The notes under the pieces were generated by a model. It was not told where the DNA came from and searched no databases. It saw nothing but the letters and a program-made list of their open reading frames with translations. The translations under genes and the position numbers were made by a program. Shown here in pieces: positions 35,088-43,443 of a stretch of 64,000 nt of DNA (positions within the stretch are counted from its first letter, which is position 1; every line of letters starts with the position of its first letter). This DNA is from an uncultured Ruminococcus sp. (lineage in GTDB: Bacteria; Bacillota; Clostridia; Oscillospirales; Acutalibacteraceae): NCBI GenBank assembly GCA_902793125.1, contig CADBCC010000001.1:62001-126000 (forward strand), written 5' to 3'.

Positions 35088-36479
35088 ATGATTCTATACA
35101 ATACTTTAGGACAGAAAAAAACTGAATTTATCCCCAACACCGACGGCAAGGTAAATATGTATACCTGCGGTCCCACTGTTTACCACTACGCGCATATCGG
35201 AAATCTCCGCACATATATTATGGAGGATGTTCTTGAAAAGTATCTCCGTTATTCCGGCTACGACGTAAAACGAGTTATGAATATCACTGACGTGGGACAT
35301 CTCACCTCCGACGCCGATACAGGCGACGATAAAATGCTCGAGGGCGCTAAACGCGAACACAAAAGCGTTATGGAAATCGCGAAGTTCTATACGGACGCGT
35401 TTTTTGAGGACTGCAAAAAGCTCAATATAAAAACCCCCGATGTTGTAGAACCCGCCACAAACTGTATTGATGATTTTATTAAAATGGTCGGAACTTTAAT
35501 GGATAAGGGGTACGCGTACTTCGCGGGAGGAAACGTTTACTTCGACACATCGAAGCTCGACAATTACTATGTGTTCGGCAATATGAACGCGGACGATTTA
35601 GAGGTCGGCGTGCGTGAGGATGTCGAAAATGACGAAAATAAACGCAACAAAACCGACTTTGTGCTCTGGTTTACAAAATCAAAATTTGAGGACCAGGCGC
35701 TTAAATGGGACAGCCCGTGGGGCGTAGGATACCCCGGCTGGCATATTGAGTGTTCCTCTATAAGTATTAAGCATTTAGGCGAGCATCTTGATATTCACTG
35801 CGGCGGAGTGGACAACGCTTTTCCCCATCACACAAACGAAATTGCGCAGAGCGAGGCGTACCTCGGTCACAAATGGTGCAACTACTGGTTCCACGTTCTC
35901 CACCTCAACGATAACACAGGTAAGATGAGCAAATCAAAAGGCGAGTTTTTAACTGTTTCCCTGCTCGAAAGTAAGGGTTACAACCCGCTTGTGTACAGAA
36001 TGTTCTGCCTGCAAAGCCATTACAGAAAACCGCTCACTTTCTCCTACGAAAGCCTTGACAACACCGCCAAAGCCTACGACAAACTTGTTAAACGTATTTC
36101 CGCATTAAATAAGGACGGCGAGGTGGATAAGGCTAAGGCCGAAGAACTGAATAAGATTTTCACCGACGCGCTTGATAACGACCTCAATACCTCGCTCGGT
36201 TTAACCGCGGTTTATGATATTCTGAAAGCCGATGTTAACGACGCCACTAAATTCTATCTTATAAAACAATTTGACAAGGTTTTAGGGCTTGATTTAACTA
36301 AGGCTGAAAACGAAACCGACGACGACCTCGGCGCCGAAATTGAAACGCTTATCGCAAAGCGTCAGAAGGCGAGAGCCGATAAGGACTGGGCGACAGCCGA
36401 TAAAATCCGCGACGATTTACTCGCTAAGAATATTAAACTTATTGATACTCCGAACGGAGTAACCTGGGAAAAGATTTAA
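35088..36479 (+). CDS. cysS: CysS, cysteinyl-tRNA synthetase
   Basis: Class I synthetase of 463 residues. HIGH-type motif GPTVYHYAHIGNLRT with the zinc cysteine just before it, the further zinc ligands WHIECSS and HHTNEIAQSEA, and KMSKSKGEF. ATG at 35088 follows GGAGTGAG; a GTG overlapping the pgsA stop is possible but lacks a site of its own. Last gene of the recA operon. Confidence 0.97.
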   Translation: MILYNTLGQKKTEFIPNTDGKVNMYTCGPTVYHYAHIGNLRTYIMEDVLEKYLRYSGYDVKRVMNITDVGHLTSDADTGDDKMLEGAKREHKSVMEIAKFYTDAFFEDCKKLNIKTPDVVEPATNCIDDFIKMVGTLMDKGYAYFAGGNVYFDTSKLDNYYVFGNMNADDLEVGVREDVENDENKRNKTDFVLWFTKSKFEDQALKWDSPWGVGYPGWHIECSSISIKHLGEHLDIHCGGVDNAFPHHTNEIAQSEAYLGHKWCNYWFHVLHLNDNTGKMSKSKGEFLTVSLLESKGYNPLVYRMFCLQSHYRKPLTFSYESLDNTAKAYDKLVKRISALNKDGEVDKAKAEELNKIFTDALDNDLNTSLGLTAVYDILKADVNDATKFYLIKQFDKVLGLDLTKAENETDDDLGAEIETLIAKRQKARADKDWATADKIRDDLLAKNIKLIDTPNGVTWEKI

Positions 36480-36497
36480 AATCATATAAAAATGAAT

Positions 36498-36535
36498 AAA
36501 CGCATATAATCTATCGGTGATTATATGCGTTTTAT
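36498..36535 (+). terminator. Terminator-like hairpin containing the pdaB-like start codon
   Basis: 14-bp arms: AAACGCATATAATC / GATTATATGCGTTT with a 7-nt loop, followed by TATTATAC. The 3' arm contains the ATG at 36525 of the next gene. It may end the recA-cysS transcript and at the same time mask the start of the deacetylase gene. Confidence 0.65.
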
Positions 36536-37292
36536 TATACTTACAAAACGGTCGTTACTCATTATAATACTGTGCTTTTTACTTGGTATAGCGTCGTTAT
36601 CAATCGGATTAAACTCTGTAAGCGAAGCGGTGGCGACAGCTTCAATCGAGCGCGTTATACCGATTTACAGCGTAGATACAAAGGATAAAGTCTGCTCGAT
36701 TTCATTTGACGCCGCGTGGGGTAATGAACAGACGGAAGACCTTTTGAACACGCTGGATAAATACAATATAAAAACCACGTTTTTTCTTGTAGGTCAATGG
36801 GCGGAAAAATATCCCGACTCCGTTAAGGAAATCGCGAAACGAGGTCACGATATAGGCAACCACAGCTCAACTCACGCTCATATGCCCGCGCTCTCCGCCG
36901 AAAAAATGAAAGAGGAAATAAACGACTGCAATAACCGTATTAAAAAACTTACGGGTAAAACCCCTACCCTGTTCCGTCCGCCGTACGGCGACTATGACAA
37001 CAACGTCGTAAATATGGTAAAGTCGATGAATATGTACTGCGTCCAGTGGAATATAGACAGCCTCGACTGGAAAGATCCGAGCATAGGCAGGATTGTATAT
37101 AACTGTACCGATAAGCTGACCCCCGGCTCAATCATCCTGCTCCACAACGGCGCGACTAATACCCCGAACGCCCTGCCGAAAATTATTGAGGCTATAAGAG
37201 ATAAGGGGTATAAAATAGTCCCGATATCAAAGCTTATTCCAAAGGGTGATTATACAACAGATGTTACGGGTAAGATGATTAAGAATAATTAA
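36525..37292 (+). CDS. PdaB-like sporulation polysaccharide deacetylase
   Basis: 255 residues: N-terminal membrane anchor (about 9-30), then a CE4 domain with CSISFDAAWGNEQT, where PdaB-type proteins have the motif-1 Asp followed by AWG, motif 2 GHDIGNHSSTHAHM, and FRPPYGDYDNNV, then ILLHNG. The AAWG form (second Asp replaced by Ala) is seen in sporulation-type members and may affect catalysis. The start ATG lies in a terminator-like hairpin; the only nearby ribosome binding site is GGTGAT in the loop and stem. Confidence 0.85.
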   Translation: MRFIILTKRSLLIIILCFLLGIASLSIGLNSVSEAVATASIERVIPIYSVDTKDKVCSISFDAAWGNEQTEDLLNTLDKYNIKTTFFLVGQWAEKYPDSVKEIAKRGHDIGNHSSTHAHMPALSAEKMKEEINDCNNRIKKLTGKTPTLFRPPYGDYDNNVVNMVKSMNMYCVQWNIDSLDWKDPSIGRIVYNCTDKLTPGSIILLHNGATNTPNALPKIIEAIRDKGYKIVPISKLIPKGDYTTDVTGKMIKNN

Positions 37293-37307
37293 ATAATCAA
37301 AAGTTAA

Positions 37308-37333
37308 AGGACTGCCGAAGCAGTCCTTTTTTT
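37308..37333. terminator. Terminator between the pdaB-like gene and queT
   Basis: AGGACTGC-CGAA-GCAGTCCT then TTTTTT on the plus strand. Confidence 0.9.
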
Positions 37334-37339
37334 GCAATA

Positions 37340-37882
37340 TCATAATTCAAATTTCAGTTTTTTAAAAAGATTTGTTTTTTTAATCGCGAGTGTAAGCGGG
37401 ATTCCGAGTACGAATACCACAACCAATTCGCCGAGCGCTACGCATCCGCCCTGGATCAAGAAATCGACAAAGTTAAAATGCATACTTCCGATAAAGAAGA
37501 AGTCGATTTCAAAGCCGATAATAAGCCCGTTAAAGATAGCCGGCATTAAAAGCGCGATAAACGGGATATCCTTTATACAAACATTCCTAAGCGCCCGCAT
37601 AGATAAAGCGGCAAGCAGAGTAGCTATAGAGCCGAAAATCATATCGTAAAAGCCGAGCCCCGCCGTAACCGAGCTGATATTAGCGATAACACATCCGACA
37701 GTAAGTCCCGGGATAGCCGCGGGAGTAAAGAAAGCGAGCACCGTCAAAGCCTCGGCAATTCGAAATTGAACAGCCATAGAGGCAGTTCCCGGGAGGAGCA
37801 TATTCTGCCCTACCGTAAGCACCGCGTACAAAGCCGCGATAACAGCGCCCTGTACAATGTACAAGGTTGATTTTTTAGTCAT
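37340..37882 (-). CDS. queT: QueT-family ECF substrate-binding membrane protein
   Basis: 180 residues with about five hydrophobic segments, the S-component of an energy-coupling factor importer, predicted to bind queuosine precursors such as preQ0/preQ1. The N-terminal VQFRIAEALTVLAFFTP and IPGLTVGCVIANISS are typical. CGGAGGA precedes the ATG. The ATPase and T-components are not nearby, as usual for shared ECF modules. A leader of about 75 nt with two hairpins precedes it. Confidence 0.88.
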   Translation of the reverse strand: MTKKSTLYIVQGAVIAALYAVLTVGQNMLLPGTASMAVQFRIAEALTVLAFFTPAAIPGLTVGCVIANISSVTAGLGFYDMIFGSIATLLAALSMRALRNVCIKDIPFIALLMPAIFNGLIIGFEIDFFFIGSMHFNFVDFLIQGGCVALGELVVVFVLGIPLTLAIKKTNLFKKLKFEL

Positions 37883-37910
37883 ATTAAATTCCTCCGTAGT
37901 ATTTATTTAT

Positions 37911-37950
37911 AGTCCGGATATTGCGACGGACTCAGCGTCTTTCGGCGCTG
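37911..37950 (-). promoter_or_regulatory. Two-hairpin leader of queT
   Basis: RNA order: CAGCG-CCGAAAGA-CGCTG (37950-37933) immediately followed by AGTCCG-TCGCAATATC-CGGACT (37932-37911), then an A-rich tail ATAAATAAATAC and the ribosome binding site. queT genes are often under preQ1 riboswitches; the stem, loop and A-rich tail resemble that plan, but I cannot match the class-defining bases. Confidence 0.45.
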
Positions 37951-37956
37951 TTGACG

Positions 37957-37985
37957 ATTATAACACAGATAAATAAAAAACACAA
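37957..37985 (-). promoter_or_regulatory. queT promoter
   Basis: On the minus strand TTGTGT, 17 bp, TATAAT, ending 7 bp before the first leader hairpin. Confidence 0.7.
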
Positions 37986-38083
37986 GCGTTTTAGTTAGAA
38001 GTTTTCAGTAGAATGAAATAGGTTTTAAGAATTGTTTAGGAAAAGTTCATAATCCCTTATAACTTAAAACAGCAATTGCATAG

Positions 38084-38160
38084 ATGAACCTATCCTCCAT
38101 ATCCAAAACTTGACAGAGGCACTAAGGTTCGGGGGATAGCACATTTCATATAGGGAATGC
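38084..38160 (+). repeat. Single copy of the ~96-bp repeat, antisense to its neighbours
   Basis: ATGAACCTATCC, CATATCCAAAACTTGACAG, ACTAAGGTTCGGGGGATAG, CACATTTCATATAGGG. The outer stem CCTAT/ATAGG and the inner TATCC/GGATA are kept. It lacks a heptamer tract and the GACGAGGA end. A reversed fragment of the element's 5' end (GGAAAAGTTCAT at 38039-38050) lies upstream. The 390-bp gap 37883-38272 otherwise holds the queT leader and a terminator; no gene. Confidence 0.75.
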
Positions 38161-38192
38161 ATGTACTGACGTAGATATATAAAAGCCGAGAA

Positions 38193-38214
38193 GAGCTGCC
38201 TTATTAGGCAGCTC
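38193..38214 (-). terminator. Terminator of the small unknown gene
   Basis: GAGCTGCCT-AATA-AGGCAGCTC, about 60 bp after the stop, followed on the minus strand by TTCTCGGCTTTTATA; the T-run is imperfect. Confidence 0.55.
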
Positions 38215-38272
38215 CTCCCGGATTTAGAAGTTTTGAAATTAACGTGAAAACGTGGATGTCTGTTTAATATGC

Positions 38273-38524
38273 TTATCCGACATCTCTGAACAAATTCAGT
38301 CGGAAAAGCTTTGACTCGTCGTTCTTATTTTCGCATACGATTGATGCTTCTGCTATCCTTCCACCCTCAATTAACTGAGTTAAGCCGACGAGCTGTGAGA
38401 GTTTGCTTCGGAGGTTAAGTTTATCTCCGTCTCTGGTAACGAGAAATACGTTGCCTTCGCAGGTATCAAGCACAGCTAAGAATTCAGAAACATTGATGTC
38501 ATGCATGTTGAGAATCGGTGTCAT
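38273..38524 (-). CDS. Small conserved-looking protein of unknown function
   Basis: 83 residues from the ATG at 38524, chosen because AAAGGAGGTC stands eight bases before it; the upstream 34 codons lie in the hairpin leader. The sequence MTPILNMHDINVSEFLAVLDTC, VFLVTRDGDKLNLRSKL, GLTQLIEGGRIAEASIVCEN suggests a compact alpha/beta domain with no signal or membrane segment. Similar short proteins are common in Clostridia without known role. Strong promoter and structured leader point to regulation of this gene. Confidence 0.8.
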   Translation of the reverse strand: MTPILNMHDINVSEFLAVLDTCEGNVFLVTRDGDKLNLRSKLSQLVGLTQLIEGGRIAEASIVCENKNDESKLFRLNLFRDVG

Positions 38525-38576
38525 CGTTCTGACCTCCTTTTCAGTTTTCTGTAGCCATTTACCATTTGGCATTGTA

Positions 38577-38623
38577 TTCGGTTGCTTGTCAACCGAAACT
38601 CTCAAGTGGGAATATTCACTTGA
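38577..38623 (-). promoter_or_regulatory. Two-stem structured leader of the 83-residue protein gene
   Basis: RNA order: TCAAGTG / CACTTGA (38623-38617 with 38608-38602), then TTCGGTTG-ACAAG-CAACCGAA (38597-38577). Both stems are perfect and lie between promoter and ribosome binding site. Confidence 0.6.
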
Positions 38624-38631
38624 CAATAATT

Positions 38632-38659
38632 ATTATAGCCCATTTTTCGGAAATGTCAA
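38632..38659 (-). promoter_or_regulatory. Promoter of the small unknown gene
   Basis: On the minus strand TTGACA, 16 bp, TATAAT. The stretch from 38660 to 38930 is AT-rich, with a short direct repeat of ACAACGGTTACAA around 38757-38770, and shows no gene. Confidence 0.8.
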
Positions 38660-38930
38660 CAATTTTTAGAAACTTTCTTTGTGCATAATGACTACCAAAA
38701 AGCAAATTTAACCAACTTTATGCCATCTTATTTGTGCATTACTTACAACTAACGGTTACAACGGTTACAAGCTTCGTCAAATTATTCGTTACCACTTCGT
38801 CAAAATATACTGAGTTAAAAGCTATTGACAATAATCATTTTACAGTTTTCACAAACTTGATTTTAGCGCGCTAAATTAATATTTCATCGATAAAAAATAC
38901 CCAAAAACCCCAATAAAACGCAATTTTCGG

Positions 38931-38959
38931 TTGTTTATAGAACTTATATAGTGTATAAT
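38931..38959 (+). promoter_or_regulatory. Phosphohexomutase promoter
   Basis: TTGTTT, 17 bp, TATAAT, 34 bp before the gene. Confidence 0.7.
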
Positions 38960-38993
38960 AAACCTATAATAAAACCAAAAAAGGAAGATAAAT

Positions 38994-40493
38994 ATGCTGA
39001 ATAATACTTATAAAAACTTTAAAAGCGGTACGGATATACGCGGAGTAGCGGTTGAGGGCGTTAAAAATCAGCCCGTTAACCTTACAGACGAGGTTGTAGC
39101 AGGTATGGCGAACGGGTTTTTACTCTGGCTTTCGGAAAAAGTTAAAAAGCCTTGCGATAAACTTACCGTTTCAATCGGACGCGACAGCCGTATCAGCGGT
39201 CCGGCTATCGTTAAAACCGTATCCGGGGAATTTAAAAAGGCGGGGGCTAAAGTTCTCGACTGCGGACTCGCGTCTACTCCGTCAATGTTTATGACTACTG
39301 TTGATTTAGGATGTGACGGCGCTGTACAGATAACCGCGAGCCACCATCCGTTTAACCGCAACGGGCTTAAATTCTTTACAAGAGGCGGCGGACTTGAAGC
39401 AAGCGATATTGAGTCTATACTACAGTTCGCTCAGGATAAAAAGAAACCCGCTCAATCAGCATCGGGCTCAATAGAAAACTCCGATTATATGGAGCAGTAC
39501 AAGGCTCATTTGGAAGACATAATAAAAAAAGGCGTAAACGCAGAAGACTACGAATACCCGCTTAAAGGCTTTAAGATTGTTGTTGACGCGGGCAACGGCG
39601 TAGGCGGATTTTACGCGGATGTGCTTAAAAACTTAGGCGCCGATACAAACGGCAGCCGTTATCTTGATCCTGACGGGATGTTCCCGAACCACGTTCCGAA
39701 TCCCGAGAATAAAGAGGCTATGAAGTCAATTACCGAAGCTGTGCTTAAAAACGGCGCGGATTTGGGCGTAATCTTCGACACCGACGTTGACCGAGGCGGA
39801 GCCGTAGACAAAAGCGGAAACGAAATCAACCGCAACCGCTTAGTCGCTTTGGCCTCGGCAATCGCGCTCGAGGGCAACGACGGTGGTACAATTGTTACGG
39901 ACTCAATCACCTCAAGCGGACTGAAAGAGTTTATAGAAAACACCTTAGGCGGAAATCATTACCGCTACCGCAGAGGATACAAGAATGTAATCGACAAGGG
40001 ACTCGAACTCAACGAAAAAGGTATTAACTGTCCGCTTGCTATTGAGACCTCGGGACACGCCGCTATGAGGGAAAATTATTTCCTCGATGACGGAGCGTAC
40101 CTCTGTACAAAAATAATTATCAAAATGGCTCAGCTGAATAAAGAGGGCAAAACTCTCGAAAGCTTAACAAGCGCGTTAAAAGAACCCGTTGAGGAAACGG
40201 AAATCCGCTTTGAGATTACAGAAGAAGATTTCAGAACCTGCGGAGAACGTATTATTAACGACCTCACCGCTTATGCCGAAAAAACCGAGGGCTGGATTTT
40301 AGCCGACGACAACCGCGAGGGCGTCAGAGTATCTTTCGGCGAGAACGACGGCAACGGCTGGTTCCTTTTAAGGCTTTCGGTTCATGACCCGATTATGCCG
40401 CTTAATATTGAAAGCGACTCAAAAGGCGGAGTTGAGATAATTAAAGACAAGCTCTACGAGTTCTTAAAGACCGCAAAAGGACTTAAAATCTAA
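38994..40493 (+). CDS. Phosphomannomutase/phosphoglucomutase family protein
   Basis: 499 residues of the alpha-D-phosphohexomutase superfamily, which moves phosphate between C1 and C6 of hexose phosphates. The phosphoserine loop is TASHHPFNRNGLKFF, the metal loop is FDTDVDRGGAVD (in place of DGDxDR), the sugar loop ETSGHAAMRENYF, and a C-terminal phosphate-binding domain is present. Whether glucose or mannose phosphate is preferred cannot be told. AAGGAAG precedes the ATG; monocistronic with its own promoter and terminator. Confidence 0.9.
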   Translation: MLNNTYKNFKSGTDIRGVAVEGVKNQPVNLTDEVVAGMANGFLLWLSEKVKKPCDKLTVSIGRDSRISGPAIVKTVSGEFKKAGAKVLDCGLASTPSMFMTTVDLGCDGAVQITASHHPFNRNGLKFFTRGGGLEASDIESILQFAQDKKKPAQSASGSIENSDYMEQYKAHLEDIIKKGVNAEDYEYPLKGFKIVVDAGNGVGGFYADVLKNLGADTNGSRYLDPDGMFPNHVPNPENKEAMKSITEAVLKNGADLGVIFDTDVDRGGAVDKSGNEINRNRLVALASAIALEGNDGGTIVTDSITSSGLKEFIENTLGGNHYRYRRGYKNVIDKGLELNEKGINCPLAIETSGHAAMRENYFLDDGAYLCTKIIIKMAQLNKEGKTLESLTSALKEPVEETEIRFEITEEDFRTCGERIINDLTAYAEKTEGWILADDNREGVRVSFGENDGNGWFLLRLSVHDPIMPLNIESDSKGGVEIIKDKLYEFLKTAKGLKI

Positions 40494-40506
40494 CAGATAA
40501 AATTAC

Positions 40507-40531
40507 GAGGCTTCCGCAAATCGGAAGCCTC
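40507..40531. terminator. Terminator after the phosphohexomutase
   Basis: GAGGCTTCCG-CAAAT-CGGAAGCCTC, ten perfect pairs, then TTTATTAATTA. It lies between convergent genes and probably serves both. Confidence 0.85.
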
Positions 40532-40539
40532 TTTATTAA

Positions 40540-41334
40540 TTATTTTGATTTTGGTTTAACAAACACCGCGATACAGTAATAAATCGGAATTGTAAGATAA
40601 GCTATCCAGCTCCAACTCCAGCCGTTCAAAAGAAAGCCTGCCATAACCTGGAACACTACGCAAAGCACGGGATAAGCAAAGTGGGTAGGATTACGTTTAT
40701 ATATCGCGTCAACAAGCGAATAGTAAAGCGGAATAATCATAAAGCAAATCCACGACAGTGACCAGCCGAAACATACTCCCGAAAATCCCCATGCCAAAAA
40801 CATTCCGAGCGCGATAGCCCAAATCGGAAATTCTTTAAGAAATCTTTTTTCTTCCTTTTTGTCTTTTAGCTCCTCATCCACCATAACGTGGCCGTTTTCA
40901 TCGGTATAGGCTCTTACCTTTTCGCCGTCGTGAACATGGACGCCGTCTGTACCGACGTGGACACGGGAACCGTCTTTGGATTTTACATTTATACCATCTT
41001 TAAAACTTATATCAACATCATCTTTTCCGTCGTGGACATGTATACCTTTTTTAAAGGAAACGTGTTTATCCTCAACGTACTCAGTATTCTCGTCGGGAGC
41101 TTCGGCTTCGCTTGAATTGATATTCGGTTCACCCTCGCCTTTAAGTAAATCGTCCAGGCTCACACCGTATACGTCGGCTAATATAATAAGGTTATCGGTA
41201 TCGGGAGAAGCCTCGGCGCGCTCCCATTTCGAAACCGCCTGACGGCTTACTCCGATTTTCTCGGCGAGCTCTTCCTGGGAAAGTCCGCTCTTCTTTCTGT
41301 ACTGTAAAAGTCTGTTCGCAATTTCAATATTCAT
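40540..41334 (-). CDS. XRE-family regulator with histidine-rich repeats and C-terminal membrane helices
   Basis: 264 residues. N-terminal HTH_3 (about 5-58: LSQEELAEKIGVSRQAVSKWE, DNLIILADVYGVSLDDLL). The middle (about 88-165) has repeating short strands with GIHVHDGKD, GINVKSKDG, RVHVGTDGVHVHDGE. The C-terminal third has three or four hydrophobic helices (about 175-260, rich in Trp). This is the plan of a membrane-tethered transcription factor; the His/Asp motif repeats could bind metal, which is inference. GGAAAGGAAG precedes the ATG. Two copies of its possible operator lie upstream. Confidence 0.83.
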   Translation of the reverse strand: MNIEIANRLLQYRKKSGLSQEELAEKIGVSRQAVSKWERAEASPDTDNLIILADVYGVSLDDLLKGEGEPNINSSEAEAPDENTEYVEDKHVSFKKGIHVHDGKDDVDISFKDGINVKSKDGSRVHVGTDGVHVHDGEKVRAYTDENGHVMVDEELKDKKEEKRFLKEFPIWAIALGMFLAWGFSGVCFGWSLSWICFMIIPLYYSLVDAIYKRNPTHFAYPVLCVVFQVMAGFLLNGWSWSWIAYLTIPIYYCIAVFVKPKSK

Positions 41335-41364
41335 AGTTTTCTTCCTTTCCTGTTTTCTGCCTAT

Positions 41365-41430
41365 ATTATAGTCCGCAACCGGTAAGAAAATCTATACATT
41401 TCGGTTTTCATTTCCGCAACCGGGGGTTGC
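41365..41430 (-). promoter_or_regulatory. Promoter and candidate operators of the XRE regulator
   Basis: On the minus strand TATAAT is at 41370-41365. CCGGTTGCGGA occurs twice, at 41423-41413 and 41382-41372, the second directly against the -10. The upstream copy is also part of a perfect palindrome GCAACC-CCC-GGTTGC (41430-41416). No good -35 is visible. Confidence 0.55.
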
Positions 41431-41449
41431 ATTTCAGTATTTATGCAGG

Positions 41450-43351
41450 TTACAGGAGATTTTCGAGATTTTCGGTATCGAGCTTCGCTGTATTTAAAGC
41501 GGGCTTCGAAAGTTTTATATTCTTTCCGTTTTTTATAAACAGCGGCACTTCATTCAGAGAAATTTCGACGTAATGAAGTCCTTTTTTCATTTCCTTTTTA
41601 GTTACGTTCTCTCCGCTTAGTTTTACAAAAGTCATATCTTCGGGAAGATATACGTTACGTCCGCTTTTATTCTGTTCATATACTGGAGCAATCATACATT
41701 CCTCTCCGAGCATAAGCTGGTCCTCAACCTCGCGGGCAACTTTATCTTCGGGATATTCAAACGCCAAAGGCTTAAACATCATATCTCCGTTTTCGCTGCA
41801 ACGTCTGAATGTAGAATAAATATACGGAATTAAACGATAGCGTACCGCAAGCACGTCCGCGAAGTCTTTGCAATCGCCGAACTGATACGCTTCCTGGGCG
41901 CGTGTTCCGAGAGCGCGGTGGTTACGCATAAGCGGAGTAAAGACTCCGAGCGCAAGCCATCTGAGCAATAAATCCCGGGTGGCGTGGTTATTAAATCCGC
42001 CTAAGTCCGCTCCGCAGTAAAGGAAGCCGCACATATTAACGGACGGAAGCATTTTTAAGTTCAAAAGAATATGCTCCCACCAGCTGAAATTATCGCCGAA
42101 CCAGATTCCGCTTGTGCGGTGGGCGCCGATATAGGAAGCTCTCGAGAAAATCAGCTTTTGTTCTTTTCCGAATTCTTCCTCAAAATACTCCCCCGCCGCT
42201 TTGGTCATAAACGCGCCGTAGATATTGTGCACGTCTTTATGGCAGATTTTTTTACCGTCGGCGTTGTGGTAAAAACTGCTGTAATCCTCCATACTGTTCT
42301 GCACACCTAAAACCGCGTTTTTACTTTCAAAAAAGCCCCATATATCGACTTCTTTACTTTTAATTTCATCCAGCTTTTTAAACGCTTTTTCAAGTCCGTT
42401 TACCGAGTAAAAAATCGCGGGCTCGTTCATATCGTTCCAGAATCCGTCGATTCCCATATCGGTAAGAGCTTTGTACTTACTGCCGAACCATCGACGCGCG
42501 TCCTTATTCAGGAAATCGGGCAAGCCGACTATTCCCGGCCAGACTCCGCACTCAAATTCGTTTCCGTCCTTATCGGTACAAAAATAGCCCTTTTCGTGCC
42601 CTTCCTCATATACGAAATAGCCCTTCTCCTTTTTTACTCCCGCGTCTATAATCGGAATAAGATGGATATTGTTTTCTTTCATCTCATCAACAAAGGCTTT
42701 AAAATCGGGGAACAACTCTTTATTAACAGTAAAGTCCTTAAAACGCTCCATATAATCTATATCCATATAGATACAATCGAGCGGGAGGTTATTCTTTTTA
42801 TGGTTTTCACGGACGTTTACAAAATCCTCCTGCTTAGCGTAACCCCAGCAGCTCTGCTGGTAGCCGAAAGCCCACAGCGGAGGGATATAGCTTTTTCCGA
42901 TTATTTTTCTGAACTGTTTTACAATATCTATTTCCGATTCACCGCTGATATAATATATATCCGCGTCTTTTCCGTATATTTCAATTACAGCTTCATCGGG
43001 ATTCCGATAGCCTAAGTCCCACTCGATTTTAGACGGAAAGTCAACAAAAAGTCCGAACTTTTCCCCGCCGTTTACAACGATAAAATTGTGGGCGCCGTAG
43101 AGCGAGCGTTTATCTTCGGTGTGGTTGGTTTCATCTGAGCACCAGCTTTCATAAATCCAGCCGCGTTTGTTTATTCCGCGGACCGTCTCGCCGAGCCCGA
43201 AAATCATATCATCATTATCAAGAGAAAATTTTATTACTGTTTTTTCTCCCTCGCTTAAAGTAAGCGGAAAGCTTTTTAAGCCGCTCAGCTTTATTTCGCT
43301 TACAACCGCTTCGGTGTTAAAAGGATTTCCTAACCTGAATTTTTTAATCAT
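41450..43351 (-). CDS. Glycoside hydrolase family 31 alpha-glucosidase
   Basis: 633 residues. The nucleophile Asp307 stands in GIDGFWNDMNEPAIF, the acid/base region in RTSGIWFGDNFSWWEH, and PPLWAFGYQQSCWGYA with LDCIYMDIDYM marks the start of the barrel. N-terminal beta-domain about 1-150. No signal peptide, so cytoplasmic; substrates would be imported alpha-glucosides, specificity unknown. GGGGTGAG precedes the ATG. The XRE regulator downstream has its own promoter. Confidence 0.93.
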   Translation of the reverse strand: MIKKFRLGNPFNTEAVVSEIKLSGLKSFPLTLSEGEKTVIKFSLDNDDMIFGLGETVRGINKRGWIYESWCSDETNHTEDKRSLYGAHNFIVVNGGEKFGLFVDFPSKIEWDLGYRNPDEAVIEIYGKDADIYYISGESEIDIVKQFRKIIGKSYIPPLWAFGYQQSCWGYAKQEDFVNVRENHKKNNLPLDCIYMDIDYMERFKDFTVNKELFPDFKAFVDEMKENNIHLIPIIDAGVKKEKGYFVYEEGHEKGYFCTDKDGNEFECGVWPGIVGLPDFLNKDARRWFGSKYKALTDMGIDGFWNDMNEPAIFYSVNGLEKAFKKLDEIKSKEVDIWGFFESKNAVLGVQNSMEDYSSFYHNADGKKICHKDVHNIYGAFMTKAAGEYFEEEFGKEQKLIFSRASYIGAHRTSGIWFGDNFSWWEHILLNLKMLPSVNMCGFLYCGADLGGFNNHATRDLLLRWLALGVFTPLMRNHRALGTRAQEAYQFGDCKDFADVLAVRYRLIPYIYSTFRRCSENGDMMFKPLAFEYPEDKVAREVEDQLMLGEECMIAPVYEQNKSGRNVYLPEDMTFVKLSGENVTKKEMKKGLHYVEISLNEVPLFIKNGKNIKLSKPALNTAKLDTENLENLL

Positions 43352-43404
43352 AATCTCACCCCGTTTATATTACTATTCTACGATAAATTAATCCAAAACG
43401 CAAT

Positions 43405-43432
43405 AAGGAGCAGCTCAAAAAGTGAACCGCTC
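43405..43432 (-). terminator. Probable terminator of the aro operon
   Basis: GGAGC...GCTCC arms after the pheA stop, followed on the minus strand by TTATTG; the T-run is weak. Confidence 0.45.
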
Positions 43433-43443
43433 CTTTTAAAAAT

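Noticed and set aside
36525-37292. Catalytically dead deacetylase because motif 1 has Ala for the second Asp
   Set aside because: The DAAWG-type motif recurs in sporulation deacetylases of this kind, so inactivity cannot be concluded from it.
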